Positions 33,835-44,917 of a stretch of DNA of 64,000 nucleotides are shown piece after piece. Source of the stretch: Channallabes apus (lineage: Eukaryota > Chordata > Actinopteri > Siluriformes > Clariidae); NCBI GenBank assembly GCA_030522415.1, contig CM060113.1:12957065-13021064 (forward strand), written 5' to 3'. The position numbers and the translations under genes are program-made. The notes under the pieces are model-generated. The model saw only the letters and a program-made list of their open reading frames with translations. It searched no databases and had not been told where the DNA came from. Positions within the stretch are counted from its first letter, which is position 1, and the number at the start of each line of letters is the position of its first letter.

Positions 33835-34095
33835 GCAAGGTCAGGCACTGGCGTTGAGCGAGTACGACTGACATGCAATTCAATGTTCCAATCCATCTCA
33901 AATGGGATCAGTGGGGTTGAGGTCAGGACGCTATGCAGGACATTCGAGTTCTTCCAAAATTAAACTTGGCAAACCATGACTTCATGGAACTCGCTTTGTG
34001 CGCAGGGGGATGGTCATGCTGGAACATGTTTGCGACTCTTAGTTCCAGTGAAAGAGAAATTGTTATACTACAGCTTACAAAGACATCAAAAGTCC
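33835..34095 (-). mobile_element. Tc1-type fragment, decayed
   Basis: Reverse-strand text (GGGGTTGAGGTCAGGACGCT, CGAGTTCTTCCAAA, ATGGTCATGCTGGAACATG on the plus strand) parallels the C-terminal and middle parts of the element at 32120-32610. Frames are broken and no ends were found. Confidence 0.6.
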
Positions 34096-34109
34096 AAATA
34101 CTTGGGCCT

Positions 34110-34520
34110 CCGATCTGGAGATCGCGAGTTCGATTCCCGGGTGATGCTGTAACCTCTCGCAGCTGGAGGTATAGAGAGACCTGATTGGCCGAGCTCTTTC
34201 AGAGGGGAGGGATGAGTGGTACTTAGTGGTACTTAGTGCTCCCACATTAATCATGGTTCTACAGCCAATCAGGGGCATCTGTGAGCTCACGCAAGCGGAT
34301 AGCGATGTCCTCCGAGTGTGTTACAACCGCTCCCAACGGTGCATAAGTGAGCAGATCGAAAATACTGTAGTGTATGTGGTCGGCTGGCATCGCATGGTTC
34401 GGAGAAAACAAGTGATAGTCTTTGGCCCTCCCGACTGAGTGGTAGTAGTAATGTGGAGCCACCTAGTGACGGGGAGGAATTGGACATGATTAAATTAGGG
34501 AGAAAATCGGGGTCAAATCC
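34110..34520 (+). mobile_element. tRNA-derived SINE, family C (plus copy)
   Basis: GATCGCGAGTTCGATTCCCG is a B-box-like region. It is followed by body text inverted with respect to 8570-8945, ending in TTAGGGAGAAAATCGGGGTC. A duplicated GGTACTTAGT lies inside. A TACTGTA motif occurs at about 34362. Confidence 0.75.
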
Positions 34521-34989
34521 AAAAAAATATATACCCAAATACTTTTTGGGTGTATAGTGTGTCAGTATCAAATCTCAAACCGTTTTTTTTTTTAATCTAT
34601 TCCAACCAAAGAAACATGCTTATTAGAACATCAGAATATACTTATCAGGATGGATCTTATCATTCAGATTTCTTCTTTTTGATTTCTCGTATTTACCTTG
34701 TTCATTGTTTGAGTAAGATTGACACAAACACAAAGAACGAAGAGCGCTCAAGTCAAACCATGAATCAAGGTGTAAACCTGATTGACATTTACACGAGACT
34801 TCAAACACAGAACTGTGATGAGTCTCTTTAGCCGTAGTAAAACATTTGAACATTTTAAAGACGCTCGTACGTCCGTAAAATGACGATCCCGGCCGGGTGG
34901 TGAACATTGAGCCTCATCCTTGAAATTCGACGGATAACTTTTCACCAACTTGTTGGAGAGACGGATCTGTCCGTGCCAATTCCACATGG

Positions 34990-35225
34990 TTGGGACATTA
35001 AAGGAGTTCCTGGGAGGCCAGCGTTTCAGACATGAAAACAGGCAGTCTGATCATGGCACCGGTGTATTGGGAAACCTTTCTATCTTCATGGTATCCGAGC
35101 ACTAGTCAAACACTGAGATAAGTGCATTAGTGTAGCAGGGGATTACACACAGAAATAAATCAAATGACTGTGTTCTGTTGTTCGGCAAAATCAAAAGTCC
35201 CGGTTTTACTTGAACGCCCCTTGTA
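34990..35225 (+). mobile_element. mariner family 2, 3' fragment
   Basis: It runs from AAAGGAGTTCCTGGGAGGCC to CAAAAGTCCCGGTTTTACTT and GAACGCCCCTTGTA, the complete right end of this family. The left end and most of the transposase are absent. Confidence 0.75.
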
Positions 35226-35566
35226 TAAAGACTATGTATTTGTGTGTGTTTTTATATGTGCACAGAGTGGAGCACCAGAGAGCGATAGAGGTTACTATGG
35301 TTCAGTAAGCTCTTCGATTGGCTATGCCTCTCTGCTCTCTGTAAATCTGCTGTGTCTGTGTGTGAGAGAATGGAGAGAGATAGAGAGAGAGTTTGTGTGT
35401 GTGTGTATATCAATGACCACTAACGCGGTCCGGTGTGCACTGGGGCATTAAATCAAATGGCAAAGCAGGTAGCACCTGTTCTTGTCACTGACTCAGACAA
35501 GGACAAAACCCAGAGACCTGAAAATGCACTTACTCACTCACCCACCCACTCACACACACACACTCA

Positions 35567-35569
<3 letters not shown>

Positions 35570-35619
<50 letters not shown>
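35570..35619. repeat. (CA)n microsatellite close to a splice donor
   Basis: A perfect CA tract that begins about 30 bp past the donor of the exon at 35648-35761. Confidence 0.95.
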
Positions 35620-35620
<1 letters not shown>

Positions 35621-35647
35621 AACATAAACACACTTCGGTTTTATTAC

Positions 35648-35761
35648 CTGACTCGTTCTTTAGGGTCACCAAACGATTCTTTTAGGTGGGAGAAGTCTGG
35701 ATAGAAGTGGACAGATGGAGAGATGATCTCCAACAAGCCTGACTGGATTTCTGCTGGAAAT
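35648..35761 (-). CDS. mgat4b: mgat4b exon (likely exon 6): catalytic domain
   Basis: This 114-bp exon encodes [20 protein letters not shown], then [18 protein letters not shown]. The GLLEIISP and [19 protein letters not shown] segments are strongly conserved in GnT-IV enzymes. The acceptor is TGTCAG before ATTTCC and the donor is AGTCAG before GTAATA. The terminal AG is completed to an arginine codon by the first base of the next exon. It enters and leaves in phase 2. A (CA)n array begins about 30 bp beyond the donor, at 35619. Confidence 0.95.
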
Positions 35762-35941
35762 CTGACAGAAGAAGCAAAAGACATATTTGATTGTGTGTTT
35801 TGTTATCGTTTTATTTTATTACCGTTTTATGTTGATTGTGTTTCATATTACGCCTTATAAAAGAGCTTGTTTTGGCAGCACTGAATAATGATAGGCTTCC
35901 TCACAAAGCCTGAAATGGAATGAGATTGAGAAATATTAAAG

Positions 35942-35944
<3 letters not shown>

Positions 35945-35978
<34 letters not shown>
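35945..35978. repeat. (GA)n microsatellite
   Basis: Perfect GA tract in the 1.9-kb intron. Confidence 0.95.
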
Positions 35979-35982
<4 letters not shown>

Positions 35983-36188
35983 GGAGGGGCAGAAAAAGAT
36001 GGGAAACGATGACGCAGTGACTAATAGAGGAAACTGAAATGAAGCTATAATGACTGAGCAGTGCATTAAATAAATCACAGGGAGAAAAAAATTTGTGTGT
36101 GTGTGTGTGTGTGTACAGACAGTAATAGTAATGGATGGTTAGCTACAGATATAAACAGCTCTATCAAAATATTTGAGCATGTCCTAAG

Positions 36189-36225
<37 letters not shown>

Positions 36226-36288
36226 CACAAACATGCACATGTGGCCACTTCAAGAAGCACTAAACACACTCATGCTTCTGCACAAACA

Positions 36289-36600
36289 CTGATCAGCCAT
36301 AACATTAAAACTAGCTGGTTTTCGGAGTGTGCTGTGGAAACTGGGGGTCATGGGGGGGGGGGCATCTGAGGATTGGATTTCTGTTTGTTCGGGGTATCAC
36401 ACGGAGAGTCTGTAGGCTGATTGGACAGTCTTGGGTTCTTTGCCAGCTGGGTCCTGTATGCAGCAGGTTGTGATGCACTGGGTGTTCTGGTGTCTTTCCA
36501 TCATGGGCAGCACTGACGTTTTTGCTGATCTGTGCTGCATCGGCTCTCCTGTGGGATCGGACTGAATGGGCCGGACGAGTCCAGTCACCAGTTTACTGAT
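36289..36600 (-). mobile_element. Tc1-type remnant with CACTGATCAGCCATAAC end
   Basis: The end CACTGATCAGCCATAACATT and interior text (GTGTTCTGGTGTCTTTCCAT, then GGGATCGGACTGAATGGGCC) resemble a widespread fish Tc1 family, with the transposase N-terminal part on the minus strand. It is heavily decayed and one end is missing. Confidence 0.6.
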
Positions 36601-36984
36601 CAATATCAGCATTGTTCAGTCACCTTGATGATCGTACATACATAAAGATGGAAACGTTCCTAATAAAGCGGCCTCTTGAAATATACGGTATTATACATGA
36701 TGCGGGTCGTAGAAATCTCAGCACATAAACACTACTATATAAACAACATGATATGTGCTTATTTCTTTTATATGGGGCATCTTCTACACGGGTCGATGCG
36801 CATGCTGTTACTATAGCAACAAGCACATTAATACAACCTGTGTGTTTGGATTGTAACTGGCACGAACTGTGAGTCAGCTGCTGTTCTAGAACATCAATCA
36901 ACACCTTCTGACCAATCAAAATGAAGAATTCGGTGCTATGGCAAACTAAAACACACTTGTCTACTATAGAAGTAGTGCAGATTT

Positions 36985-36987
<3 letters not shown>

Positions 36988-37032
<45 letters not shown>

Positions 37033-37126
37033 AACTGCTGCAATAACAAGACAGCTAAGAAATGTACGTAATGATTTTCCCCTAAGCAGACACTATGCTA
37101 CCGAATACTATAAAATGCAGTAATCG

Positions 37127-37169
<43 letters not shown>
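36988..37169. repeat. (CA)n and (GT)n microsatellites in inverted arrangement
   Basis: A CA tract at 36988-37028 and a GT tract at 37131-37169 are separated by about 100 bp and could pair with each other in single-stranded form. Confidence 0.9.
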
Positions 37170-37171
<2 letters not shown>

Positions 37172-37661
37172 TGTATTTGTCGTATCGAGTTTTCTGTTCA
37201 CACACAGATGTAGTCACATCTGGAAAATTCTAAATGCATAATCCTACAAATATGCCATGCGCAGTGTGAGAAAATGGCACACACAGATATAAAACACAGC
37301 CCCCACCCCTCACACACACACACACACTCTCACACACACAAACACCCACTAGCGCTATGGGCTATTATGCCAGGAATAAGCAGTTTCCTAACAGAGAGAG
37401 AGAAATTGGTTTGGGAGAGATGGTCTCTCAGTACAGCCTTTCCCTCTTTCTCTCGTTATCCTTCCTTGTTTTCGACACTCGTTTTCACTAAGGCCCCAAA
37501 GAGGAGGCTGAAGTCACATGGTCCTTGTTTTGTAAGTGTGCACACTCCTGAGGCACCAAAAGGGAAACTACACACACACACAAACATGCACACCCATGCA
37601 CAAAAATAACAAGCAATGACTAACAATAAAAAAGGCAAAGTAAAAGAAATGGAGTACTTAC

Positions 37662-37708
37662 AGCCGCTTGAGGTTGTCAGCGACGCTGTTGGCGTACTGC
37701 TGGTCCGT
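37662..37708 (-). CDS. mgat4b: mgat4b 47-bp exon (likely exon 5): catalytic domain
   Basis: This 47-bp exon is easily missed by open-reading-frame scans. It encodes TDQQYANSVADNLKR and two bases of a leucine codon (CT), completed by the A that begins the next exon. The acceptor is TTTGCAG before ACGGACCAG and the donor is GCGGCT before GTAAGT. The residues align with the TDxQY...ENIK segment of mammalian MGAT4B. It enters in phase 0 and leaves in phase 2, matching both neighbours, which makes the assignment secure despite its size. Confidence 0.93.
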
Positions 37709-38814
37709 CTGCAAAACAAACGGAGTGCAATGAAAGCGCTGCCTTCACACGTTCATCTAGACAGCAACAACACGTTCTGTCCGCTTACAGAAACGAATAT
37801 TAGGCATGACACAAATCAGGGGCTGGGTGTCTCTGTTTAACTGCTCGTCTCCAGGATAGGCTGCGCTGTGTATTAATGATGAATGCATGAGAAAATCCAA
37901 GGTGACATTTTCTCAGACACAAACACAAAGACAGACGTATGAATCTGACCATGACATCACGACTTATCACATCGTCAGCGTTTACTAGACACGTTTTTTT
38001 GGCGCGACCCCAAGAGTCCAGCGGGGCCGCAGACACAGGATGAGGAAAGGAAAAGGAGACACCTGGAGAAAAGCAAATCGTCATTTTTAAGGGAAGGAGA
38101 GAGGTACTGTATTTAGCGGATATTTGTATGGTGTTAGAGTATGGAGTTGGTATGTAAGGAAAATGAAAGAAAAAAGAAAAGAAAAAAAAAACCACACAGC
38201 AGAAGATGCTGTTAATGGAAAATAGTCAATGCAATGAAGTCTGGTGCGATATTACTGTTTCAGCCCCAAAGCTGGAGAACAGCGTTTCCCTTAAGAGTTG
38301 TATCCTTCCAAGATCAAAGCTGATCAATTTTCTGAAGCTAACTTGTATTTTTATTTATTTATATAAGTCTAATTATTAATTTACAGTCACATTTAATATT
38401 ACAAAATGTGCATGAAACTAGTTACGGTACTTCATGTTTTACAAAATGGAATCTATAAAAAAATTCAATTTTGCTAAATAAACATTTGCCGACAGATTTT
38501 GATTGCAAAACCTGACAAAGCTCTAAGAAATACACTCTCTGAGAAATACAATGAAATAAAACAAATTGGAGTAAAGAGATTAAACAACTAAGAACTGGGT
38601 TACGCAATCATAACGTTATCGAAACCTGGATGGATACCTGTAGTGCTGATCCGGCTGATGGTGAAATTGCATGATAAAAAAAATCAACAGTGAAAACCAC
38701 AGCTAGTGAAAGTAAGTGTGTTACAATGTGACTAGAGCTCACATGATTTGGACTATTTTTATGAGCTGTGTGATCATAAAAAAGGCTTAAATATAAAGAT
38801 TAGTTAGAAAAAGG

Positions 38815-39175
38815 TCATGTGATCTGATGAATCCAGATGAACCACATTCCAGAAGGATATGTGTGTCACGGTAAGAAGGGAAGCACATGAAGCGCTGCAC
38901 CCATCATCTACTGTATAGTCCCCACTGTACAAGCCTCTGGAGTCAGTGTTATGATCTGGGGTTGCTTCAGTTGGTCCAGTCTGGACAGAGAACTGTCATG
39001 TGGCAATAAAATGAGGTCAGCTGATGACCTGAATGTGCTGAATGACCAGGTTATCACATCAGAGGAGTTTTTCTTCCCTGATGGCACGGCTATGTTCCAG
39101 GACTCACATTGTGAAAGAGTGGCTTTGGGAACATGAGGAATCATTTTCACACATGAACTGGACACCACATTGTGT
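38815..39175 (+). pseudogene. Tc1 transposase fragment, third family
   Basis: Plus-strand pieces read MIWGCFSWSSLD, CGNKMRSADDLNVLNDQVI and FFFPDGTAMFQDSHCERV, the central catalytic stretch of a Tc1 transposase, ending near a HMNW-type motif. No ends are seen. A second, older copy is at 58725-59100. Confidence 0.75.
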
Positions 39176-39332
39176 GTTGCAAATAAAGATTTACAGTATG
39201 GTGACTGAATGAAATGTTAGAGTGTGACACAACTGACAAGATGACAAGATCGTGCCAATAAGCAATATATGCTCTTTTTAGATTACTGTGTGCATCATCT
39301 GTGCTTACATGTACCATACTCATATTCACCCA

Positions 39333-39346
39333 AGATAGATAGATAA

Positions 39347-39387
<41 letters not shown>

Positions 39388-39388
39388 C
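39333..39388. repeat. (GATA)n microsatellite
   Basis: GATA units with one TAAA interruption. Confidence 0.9.
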
Positions 39389-39429
39389 TTACAGACAAAA
39401 CAAAATACAGACATATATAAATATACTCA

Positions 39430-40506
39430 GCAAAAAAAATAAACGCCCCTTTTTCAGGACTGTGTATTTTACAAAATGTTGTAAAAATCCAAATAACTTT
39501 ACAGATCTTCATTGTAAAGGGTTTAAACAATGTTTTCCATGCATGTTCAATTAACCACAATCAATTAATTAACAAGCACATGTGGAATGGTCGTTAAGAC
39601 CTTAACAGCTTACAGAAAGTAGGCATTTAAGGTCACAGTTCTAAAAACGCAGGTCTGAGTATTCTATCTGCTCAGTTACTGCGATTTTCACGCAAAACCA
39701 TTTCTAGGGTTTACAAAGAATGGTGTGAAAAGGGAAAAACATCCAGTATGCGGCAGTCCTGTGGGCGAAAATGCCTTGAGGTCAGAGGAGAATGGGACGA
39801 CTGATTCAAGCTGATAGAAGAGCAACTGTGACTGAAATAACCACTCGTTACAACCAAGGTATGCAGCAAAGCATTTGTGAAGCCACAACACGCACAACCT
39901 TGAGGCGGATGAGCTACAACAGCAGAAGACCCCACCGGGTACCACTCATCTCCACTACAAATAGGAAAAAGAGGCTACAATTTGCACGGGCTCACCAAAA
40001 TTGGACAGTTGAAGACTGGAAAAATGTTGCCTGGTCTGATACAGGCAATAAACAGAATGAGAACTTGGATCCATCGTGCATTGTTACCACTGTGCAGTCT
40101 GGTGGTGGTGGTGTAATGGTGTGGGGGATGTTTTCTTGGCACACTTTTGGCCCCTTAGTGCCAATTGGGCTACCTGAGCATTGTTTCTGACCATGTCCAT
40201 CCCTTTATGACCACCATTTACCCATCCTCTGATGGTCACAAAGCTCGAATCATTTCAAATTGGTTTCTTGAACATGACAATGAGTTCACTGTACTAAAAT
40301 GGCCTCCACAGTCACCAGATCTCAACCCAATAGAGCATCTTTGGGATGTGGTGGAACGGGAGCCTCATGCCCTGGATGTGCATCCCACAAATCTCCATCA
40401 ACTGCAAGATGCTATCCTATCAATATGGGCCAACATTTCTAAAGAATGCTTTCAGCACCTTGCCACGTAGAATTAAGGCAGTTCTGAAGGCGAAAGGGGG
40501 TCAAAC
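39430..40506 (+). mobile_element. Tc1-type element, fourth family, with deletions
   Basis: The left end is ACTCAGCAAAAAAAATAAAC followed by GCCCCTTTTTCAGGACTG. The plus strand encodes RLIQADRRATVTEITTRYNQ, VMVWGMFSWHTFGPLVPI and HDNEFTVLKWPPQSPDLNPI. Short deletions remove pieces between GLPEH and the DNA end, around the second catalytic aspartate (the QQDN-type motif is gone), and before RRIKAVLKAKGGQT. The right end is not recognisable before the TA tract at 40519. Confidence 0.82.
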
Positions 40507-40548
40507 AGACAGAGACATATATATATATATATATATACTGTATATATA

Positions 40549-41101
40549 CACTACCGTTCAAAAGTTTGGGGTCACTTGCAAATTTCTTTGTTTTTGTTTA
40601 GTGATTTATTTTCTACATTCTACAACAATACTGGGGATTTCAAAACTATAAAATAACACATATGGAATTAGGTAATTATGTAACAACAACAAAAACAACA
40701 GGTAGTTGTTATTTTAAGACACAGAGGTCAGCTTTTCTGTAATAGTTCTTGCAAGAACAGTATTGTCAAGTGCATTTTCAAAATCCGTCAAGCACCATAA
40801 TGAAACTGGCTCTCATGAAGGCCGTCCCAGGAGGACGAGACCAAAACCTACCTCTGCTGCAGACGAGGAGTTCATTTAGAGTTATCAGCCTGAAAAATGA
40901 CCAATTAACAGCACCTCAGATTAGAGGCGTTATGAAGTCTTTACAGAGCAGAAGTAGCAGAAACATCTCAATATCAACTGTTCAAAGGAGATTAATGCAT
41001 TTTTTTGGACGCCTTCAGCAAAACTTTACAATGTAGAAAGAAATAAAAATCAGGAACAATCATGGAGTTAGAAAGTGATCTAAAACTTTTGAACGGTAGT
41101 G
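40549..41101 (+). mobile_element. Tc1-derived MITE, copy B
   Basis: The ends are CACTACCGTTCAAAAGTTTG and its inverse TTTGAACGGTAGTG. It has the same interior as 9070-9614, with differences such as an extra AATCAGGAAC block near the right end. It sits inside a (TA)n tract, with TA repeats at 40519-40548 and 41111-41184 on either side. Confidence 0.88.
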
Positions 41102-41109
41102 TGTATACA

Positions 41110-41185
<76 letters not shown>

Positions 41186-41192
41186 TTAATAT

Positions 41193-41276
41193 ACTTAGAT
41201 AGGCAGACAGATAGGCAGGCAGACAGACATATCAGTAGATAAATAGACAGATAGATAGACAGACAGACAGATACTG

Positions 41277-41336
<60 letters not shown>

Positions 41337-41345
41337 CAGATACTG

Positions 41346-41412
<67 letters not shown>

Positions 41413-41457
41413 GCAGGCAGACAGACAGATACTGTAGATAAATAGACAGATAGAACA
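41193..41457. repeat. (GATA)n/(GACA)n array interrupted three times by CTGTA
   Basis: Long GATA runs are broken at 41272-41278, 41341-41347 and 41430-41436 by GATA-CTGTA-GATA junctions, each preceded by GACA units. The repetition suggests a higher-order unit of roughly 70-90 bp. Confidence 0.9.
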
Positions 41458-41538
41458 GAATCAATAGCAGATATTGCAAAGCTACTGATCAATAAAAAAA
41501 CATTATTTCAGCTCTATGTATGCTATATTTTCCCGTGC

Positions 41539-41542
<4 letters not shown>

Positions 41543-41613
<71 letters not shown>
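41543..41613. repeat. (GT)n microsatellite, about 35 units
   Basis: Perfect long GT tract in the 11.5-kb intron. Confidence 0.95.
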
Positions 41614-41614
<1 letters not shown>

Positions 41615-42971
41615 TTATTTCTGCTATCTCCTCCTCCTGTTTAAACTCATTTACAATATATTAAACATGAAATATTTATCACATGTAGCCATACTGGTTT
41701 GTGAATATTTTGTTAGCAACATAAAATATAGTCCATTTAACATTTTTCGGGAATCTCTTCAATGACTATGTGAAGATTTTACATATTATTTTGCCATGTC
41801 TAAATGAGCAGAGGCCCAGCCGAATCAAGAGAGCACGGTGCTAAGACGTGAAAATCCTGGGGTTTGTTCCACTGACGTTCGAACCTGCTCCAAGGACTGG
41901 CCTATAAATCCTTCTCCCGCAACAAAAAGCGTCGGGTTTAACTGAGCCATTAACTGATGAATAAATCATCATGCAATTACTGGGTCACACGGCCACGCTT
42001 TGGCAAGAGACGGGGGCAAAATGGCGTCGGCTTAAACGCGCTTTTCATTACGGCTCGCATGATGGAGATAAATGACGTGAAGCTTCCTGTTATTAATCAG
42101 ACGTGCTGCGAGCCTGATCTCAAAGCACAGTATGAACCCAGAGTCATGCAGCATTCTTACAAACAGTGCTGTTTTACCTCACACATTCATGCATGTCTGC
42201 TCATCACTCAATCACACTCTCACACATTAAGGTAGTCTATTTGTGTATTTCTTTTTCGTCCATCTCATGCATATAGTTCAAATCAGCATGGTCGATGAAA
42301 AGGTGAATTTTAAGAAAAAGCTTGAGAGAGTGGGAGAGAGAGAGATTGTGGGTGTAATGGTGTGTAATGGCAGTGTCTCTCCATTGCTCTTTGTGTGCCC
42401 TTTTAAAGTCGGGCCATAATAAAGATGAGAGATGGCATGTGCTTAAACTACACTTAGAGCTGAGAGTGGAGTCTGGGGACAGGACACACACACACACGCA
42501 CACACACACACACACATACGCAGAGCAAGTCTTGACTGATCACAGCTTCATTTATCCATTAACTCCACCCAGTGTGTTAATTAATGTGAACTTTTTCGCA
42601 CAAACACCCTGACGGTTCTGTAAATAAATTAATTTGTTTTTAACAAGTTGTTGCACGTCGTCCTTAGAGAACGTTAGATACTCCTTGATCAAATGTCCAT
42701 AAAAATCTTTAAGTCCGCCGCATCGCTGGTGTCAACCTCAGGGACACTATTTCATCTTTTAAACTGCTTATGATGGCCTTCTAACTCATACTTATGTGTT
42801 TTACGTGGCAGTCTGTTGTCACTAGCGAAGGTTGTGTTAATATGTAATATTAACTTACATCACAATGCACTTCTCACACAAGCTAGCCGCTGACCTGTAA
42901 CATTGACTAGCTTTATTATTATTCAAGCGGCATGTGGAACGACTTTCAGATCACTATTCATAATGAATGTA

Positions 42972-43567
42972 CAGTGCCGTGCAAAAGTTTTCATACCCCT
43001 TGAACTTTTCCATATTTTCTCCAGAGATAAAATTGCACTCGGGCGGCGCGGTGGTGTAGTGGTTAGCACTGTCGCCTTGCACCTCCAGGGTCTGGGTTCA
43101 ATTCCCCGGCCAGGCTCGATTCCCGTCTCTGTGTGCATGGAGTTTGCATGTTCTCCCCGTGCTTGGTGGGTTTCCTCCGGGTACTCCGGTTTCCTCCCAC
43201 AGTCCAAAGATATGCAGGTTAGGCTAATTGGCGTTCCTAAATTGCCCGTAGTGTGTGATTGGGTGTGTGAGTGTGTGTATGTGTGTGTGTCCTGCGATGG
43301 ATTGGCACCCTGTCCAGGGTGTACCCCGCCTAGTGCCCGAAGTCTCCTGGGATAGGCTCCAGGTCCCCCGCGACCCTGAACACAGGATTAAGCGGTATAG
43401 AAAATGAATGAATGAAAGAATAAAATTGCACTCTATTTACTAATTAGTTGACAATCAATTATCATTTTCCCTTCACTATCACATAAAATTTCAATAAAAT
43501 ACTTTTACTTGTAACGTGACAAAATGTGGAAAAATTCAAGGGGTATGAATACTTTTGCAAGGCATTG
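42972..43567. mobile_element. Tc1-type MITE (about 200 bp) carrying a nested SINE
   Basis: The ends CAGTGCCGTGCAAAAGTTTT and the inverse of ACTTTTGCAAGGCATTG lie between TA dinucleotides. The two halves are inverted copies (CATACCCCTTGAACTTTTCC against a GGAAAAATTCAAGGGGTATG block). The SINE at 43041-43419 interrupts it with a 14-bp duplication. Confidence 0.88.
43041..43419 (+). mobile_element. complete DANA/mermaid-like tRNA-derived SINE with 14-bp target duplication
   Basis: The order is as follows: tRNA-like head (GGGCGGCGCGGTGGTGTAGT, TAGCACTGTCGCC, GGGTTCAATTCCCCGGCC), core (GGAGTTTGCATGTTCTCCCC, GTGGGTTTCCTCCGG, TTCCTCCCACAGTCCAAAG), GT-rich spacer, GGATTGGCACCCTGTCCAGG, and a (GAAT)n tail. 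ATAAAATTGCACTC flanks both sides (43027-43040 and 43420-43433). This is the best reference copy in the window and probably a young insertion. Confidence 0.95.
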
Positions 43568-44034
43568 TATGAAAAGATCATTCAGTGCCATGTTGTATGA
43601 AACTGTCCACTTCTTGATTTTTAAGTTTCAAAAGATGATGAAAAAGTTCAGTTGAGTTCAGTTAAGTAAAAAATATATATATATATCAGAGGAAGAAGGT
43701 ACTGTCGTGTTTACTGGCATTGCAATACAGTTAAGGTTATCGCACACAAAACTCTTAGCAAATGGTATTATACTGTATATCTAGACAAATTTATTAATAT
43801 TAGATTACAAGAAACCAAATATATGAAACACATAAATAAATATATTTCGCTGTTTTAAGCTTACATTTTTTCTGTTAATATGGCAGTTTATTTTGCTAGC
43901 TTTAAACATAAATTGCTAGAAAGAAGCAAAATATCAATCTGCTAATAGGTAAACGTAAAGCTTAAAAAATAGTATCATAAGCCTAGAACAATGCTTATTA
44001 ATATTATATTTGGTGTAACTGTAAGTTTACTGTA

Positions 44035-44256
44035 TGTTGTTGGTCTCCCGGCAAGGGTTCGCCACAGCAGACCATCCAGTTGGCACATACAAAGCTTGGT
44101 GCAGGTGTTTTTTACGCCCGTTGCCCTTCCTGATTTAACCCTCCCATTTTAACCGGACTTGGGAAAGGCACTGCATCCAGTGGCTGGGAATCGAACCCGG
44201 GTCTTCCACATGGCAGGTGAGACACCTACCACTGAGCAACCAATGCCCACCTGTAA
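44035..44256 (-). mobile_element. tRNA-Gly-derived SINE, minus copy
   Basis: The reverse strand begins with a Gly-tRNA-like head (TGGGCATTGGTTGCTCAGTG, CATGTGGAAGACCCGGGTTC, GATTCCCAGCC) and continues through the shared AAATGGGAGGGTTAAATCAG body. It is the same family as 27299-27540. Confidence 0.85.
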
Positions 44257-44410
44257 GTTTACTGTAAATCAAGAAATAGTTTATATATTATTATATACAC
44301 ATACACACTGTACTGTATATGCTCACCCGTGGACAAAGCAAGGTTGTCATGGTTGGAAGTGGACATCCACAAAGTACGAAGTTTTGCAAAATGTTTTAGT
44401 ACGCTAAATC

Positions 44411-44600
44411 ATTAAGAGTTCCTTTCACTGGAAGTAAGGGGTCGGCCCAACTCCTGAAAAACAACCTCACACCAGTTCCAACATGACTGCGTACCATCGC
44501 ACAAAGCAAGGTCCATAAAGACATGGAAGAGCGAGTTTGGTGTGGGAAAAACTTTAGCACAGATTCCTGACCTCAACCCAATAGAACACAGTATAATGTT
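44411..44600. mobile_element. rearranged Tc1 fragment: two pieces in opposite orientation
   Basis: The first half (AAGAGTTCCTTTCACTGGAA, GGGTCGGCCCAACTCC) reads as transposase text on the minus strand. The second half (CGCACAAAGCAAGGTCCATA, AAGACATGGAAGAGCGAGTT, TCCTGACCTCAACCCAATAG) reads on the plus strand. The same Tc1 family is represented at 32120-32610. Confidence 0.7.
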
Positions 44601-44699
44601 TGTGTGTGTGTTTTAAGAAAAAGATAAATGTTCTCAGTGTATTGCATGTTGATCCATGCTGATGCTTGTGAAAATTTACATAGCTAGATATGAACTGTC

Positions 44700-44917
44700 C
44701 AGAGGTGTTAAGTAACGAAGTACAAATACTTCGTTACCTTACTTAAGTAGAAATTTTGGGTATCTATACTTTACTGGAGTAATTATTTTTCAGCCGACTT
44801 TTTACTTCTACTCCTTACATTTTAAGCAATTATCTGTACTTTCTACTCCTTACATTTTAAAAATAGTCTCGTTAACTTCTACTCAAGTAATGAATGTGAA
44901 TACTTTTGACACCACTG
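44700..44917. mobile_element. 218-bp hAT-type MITE with perfect 8-bp duplication
   Basis: It starts CAGAGGTGTTAAGTAACGAA and ends TACTTTTGACACCACTG. GAACTGTC flanks both sides (44692-44699 and 44918-44925). The interior is rich in TACTCC/ACTTCTAC motifs like the subterminal repeats of the element at 14894, but the two are different families. Confidence 0.92.

Noticed and set aside
36097..37027. Open frames rich in CV or HT repeats near exons
   Set aside because: They are translations of GT/CA microsatellites, here and at many other places in the window.
41195..41492. Long minus-strand open frames of repeating YLSI
   Set aside because: They are translations of the GATA microsatellite.
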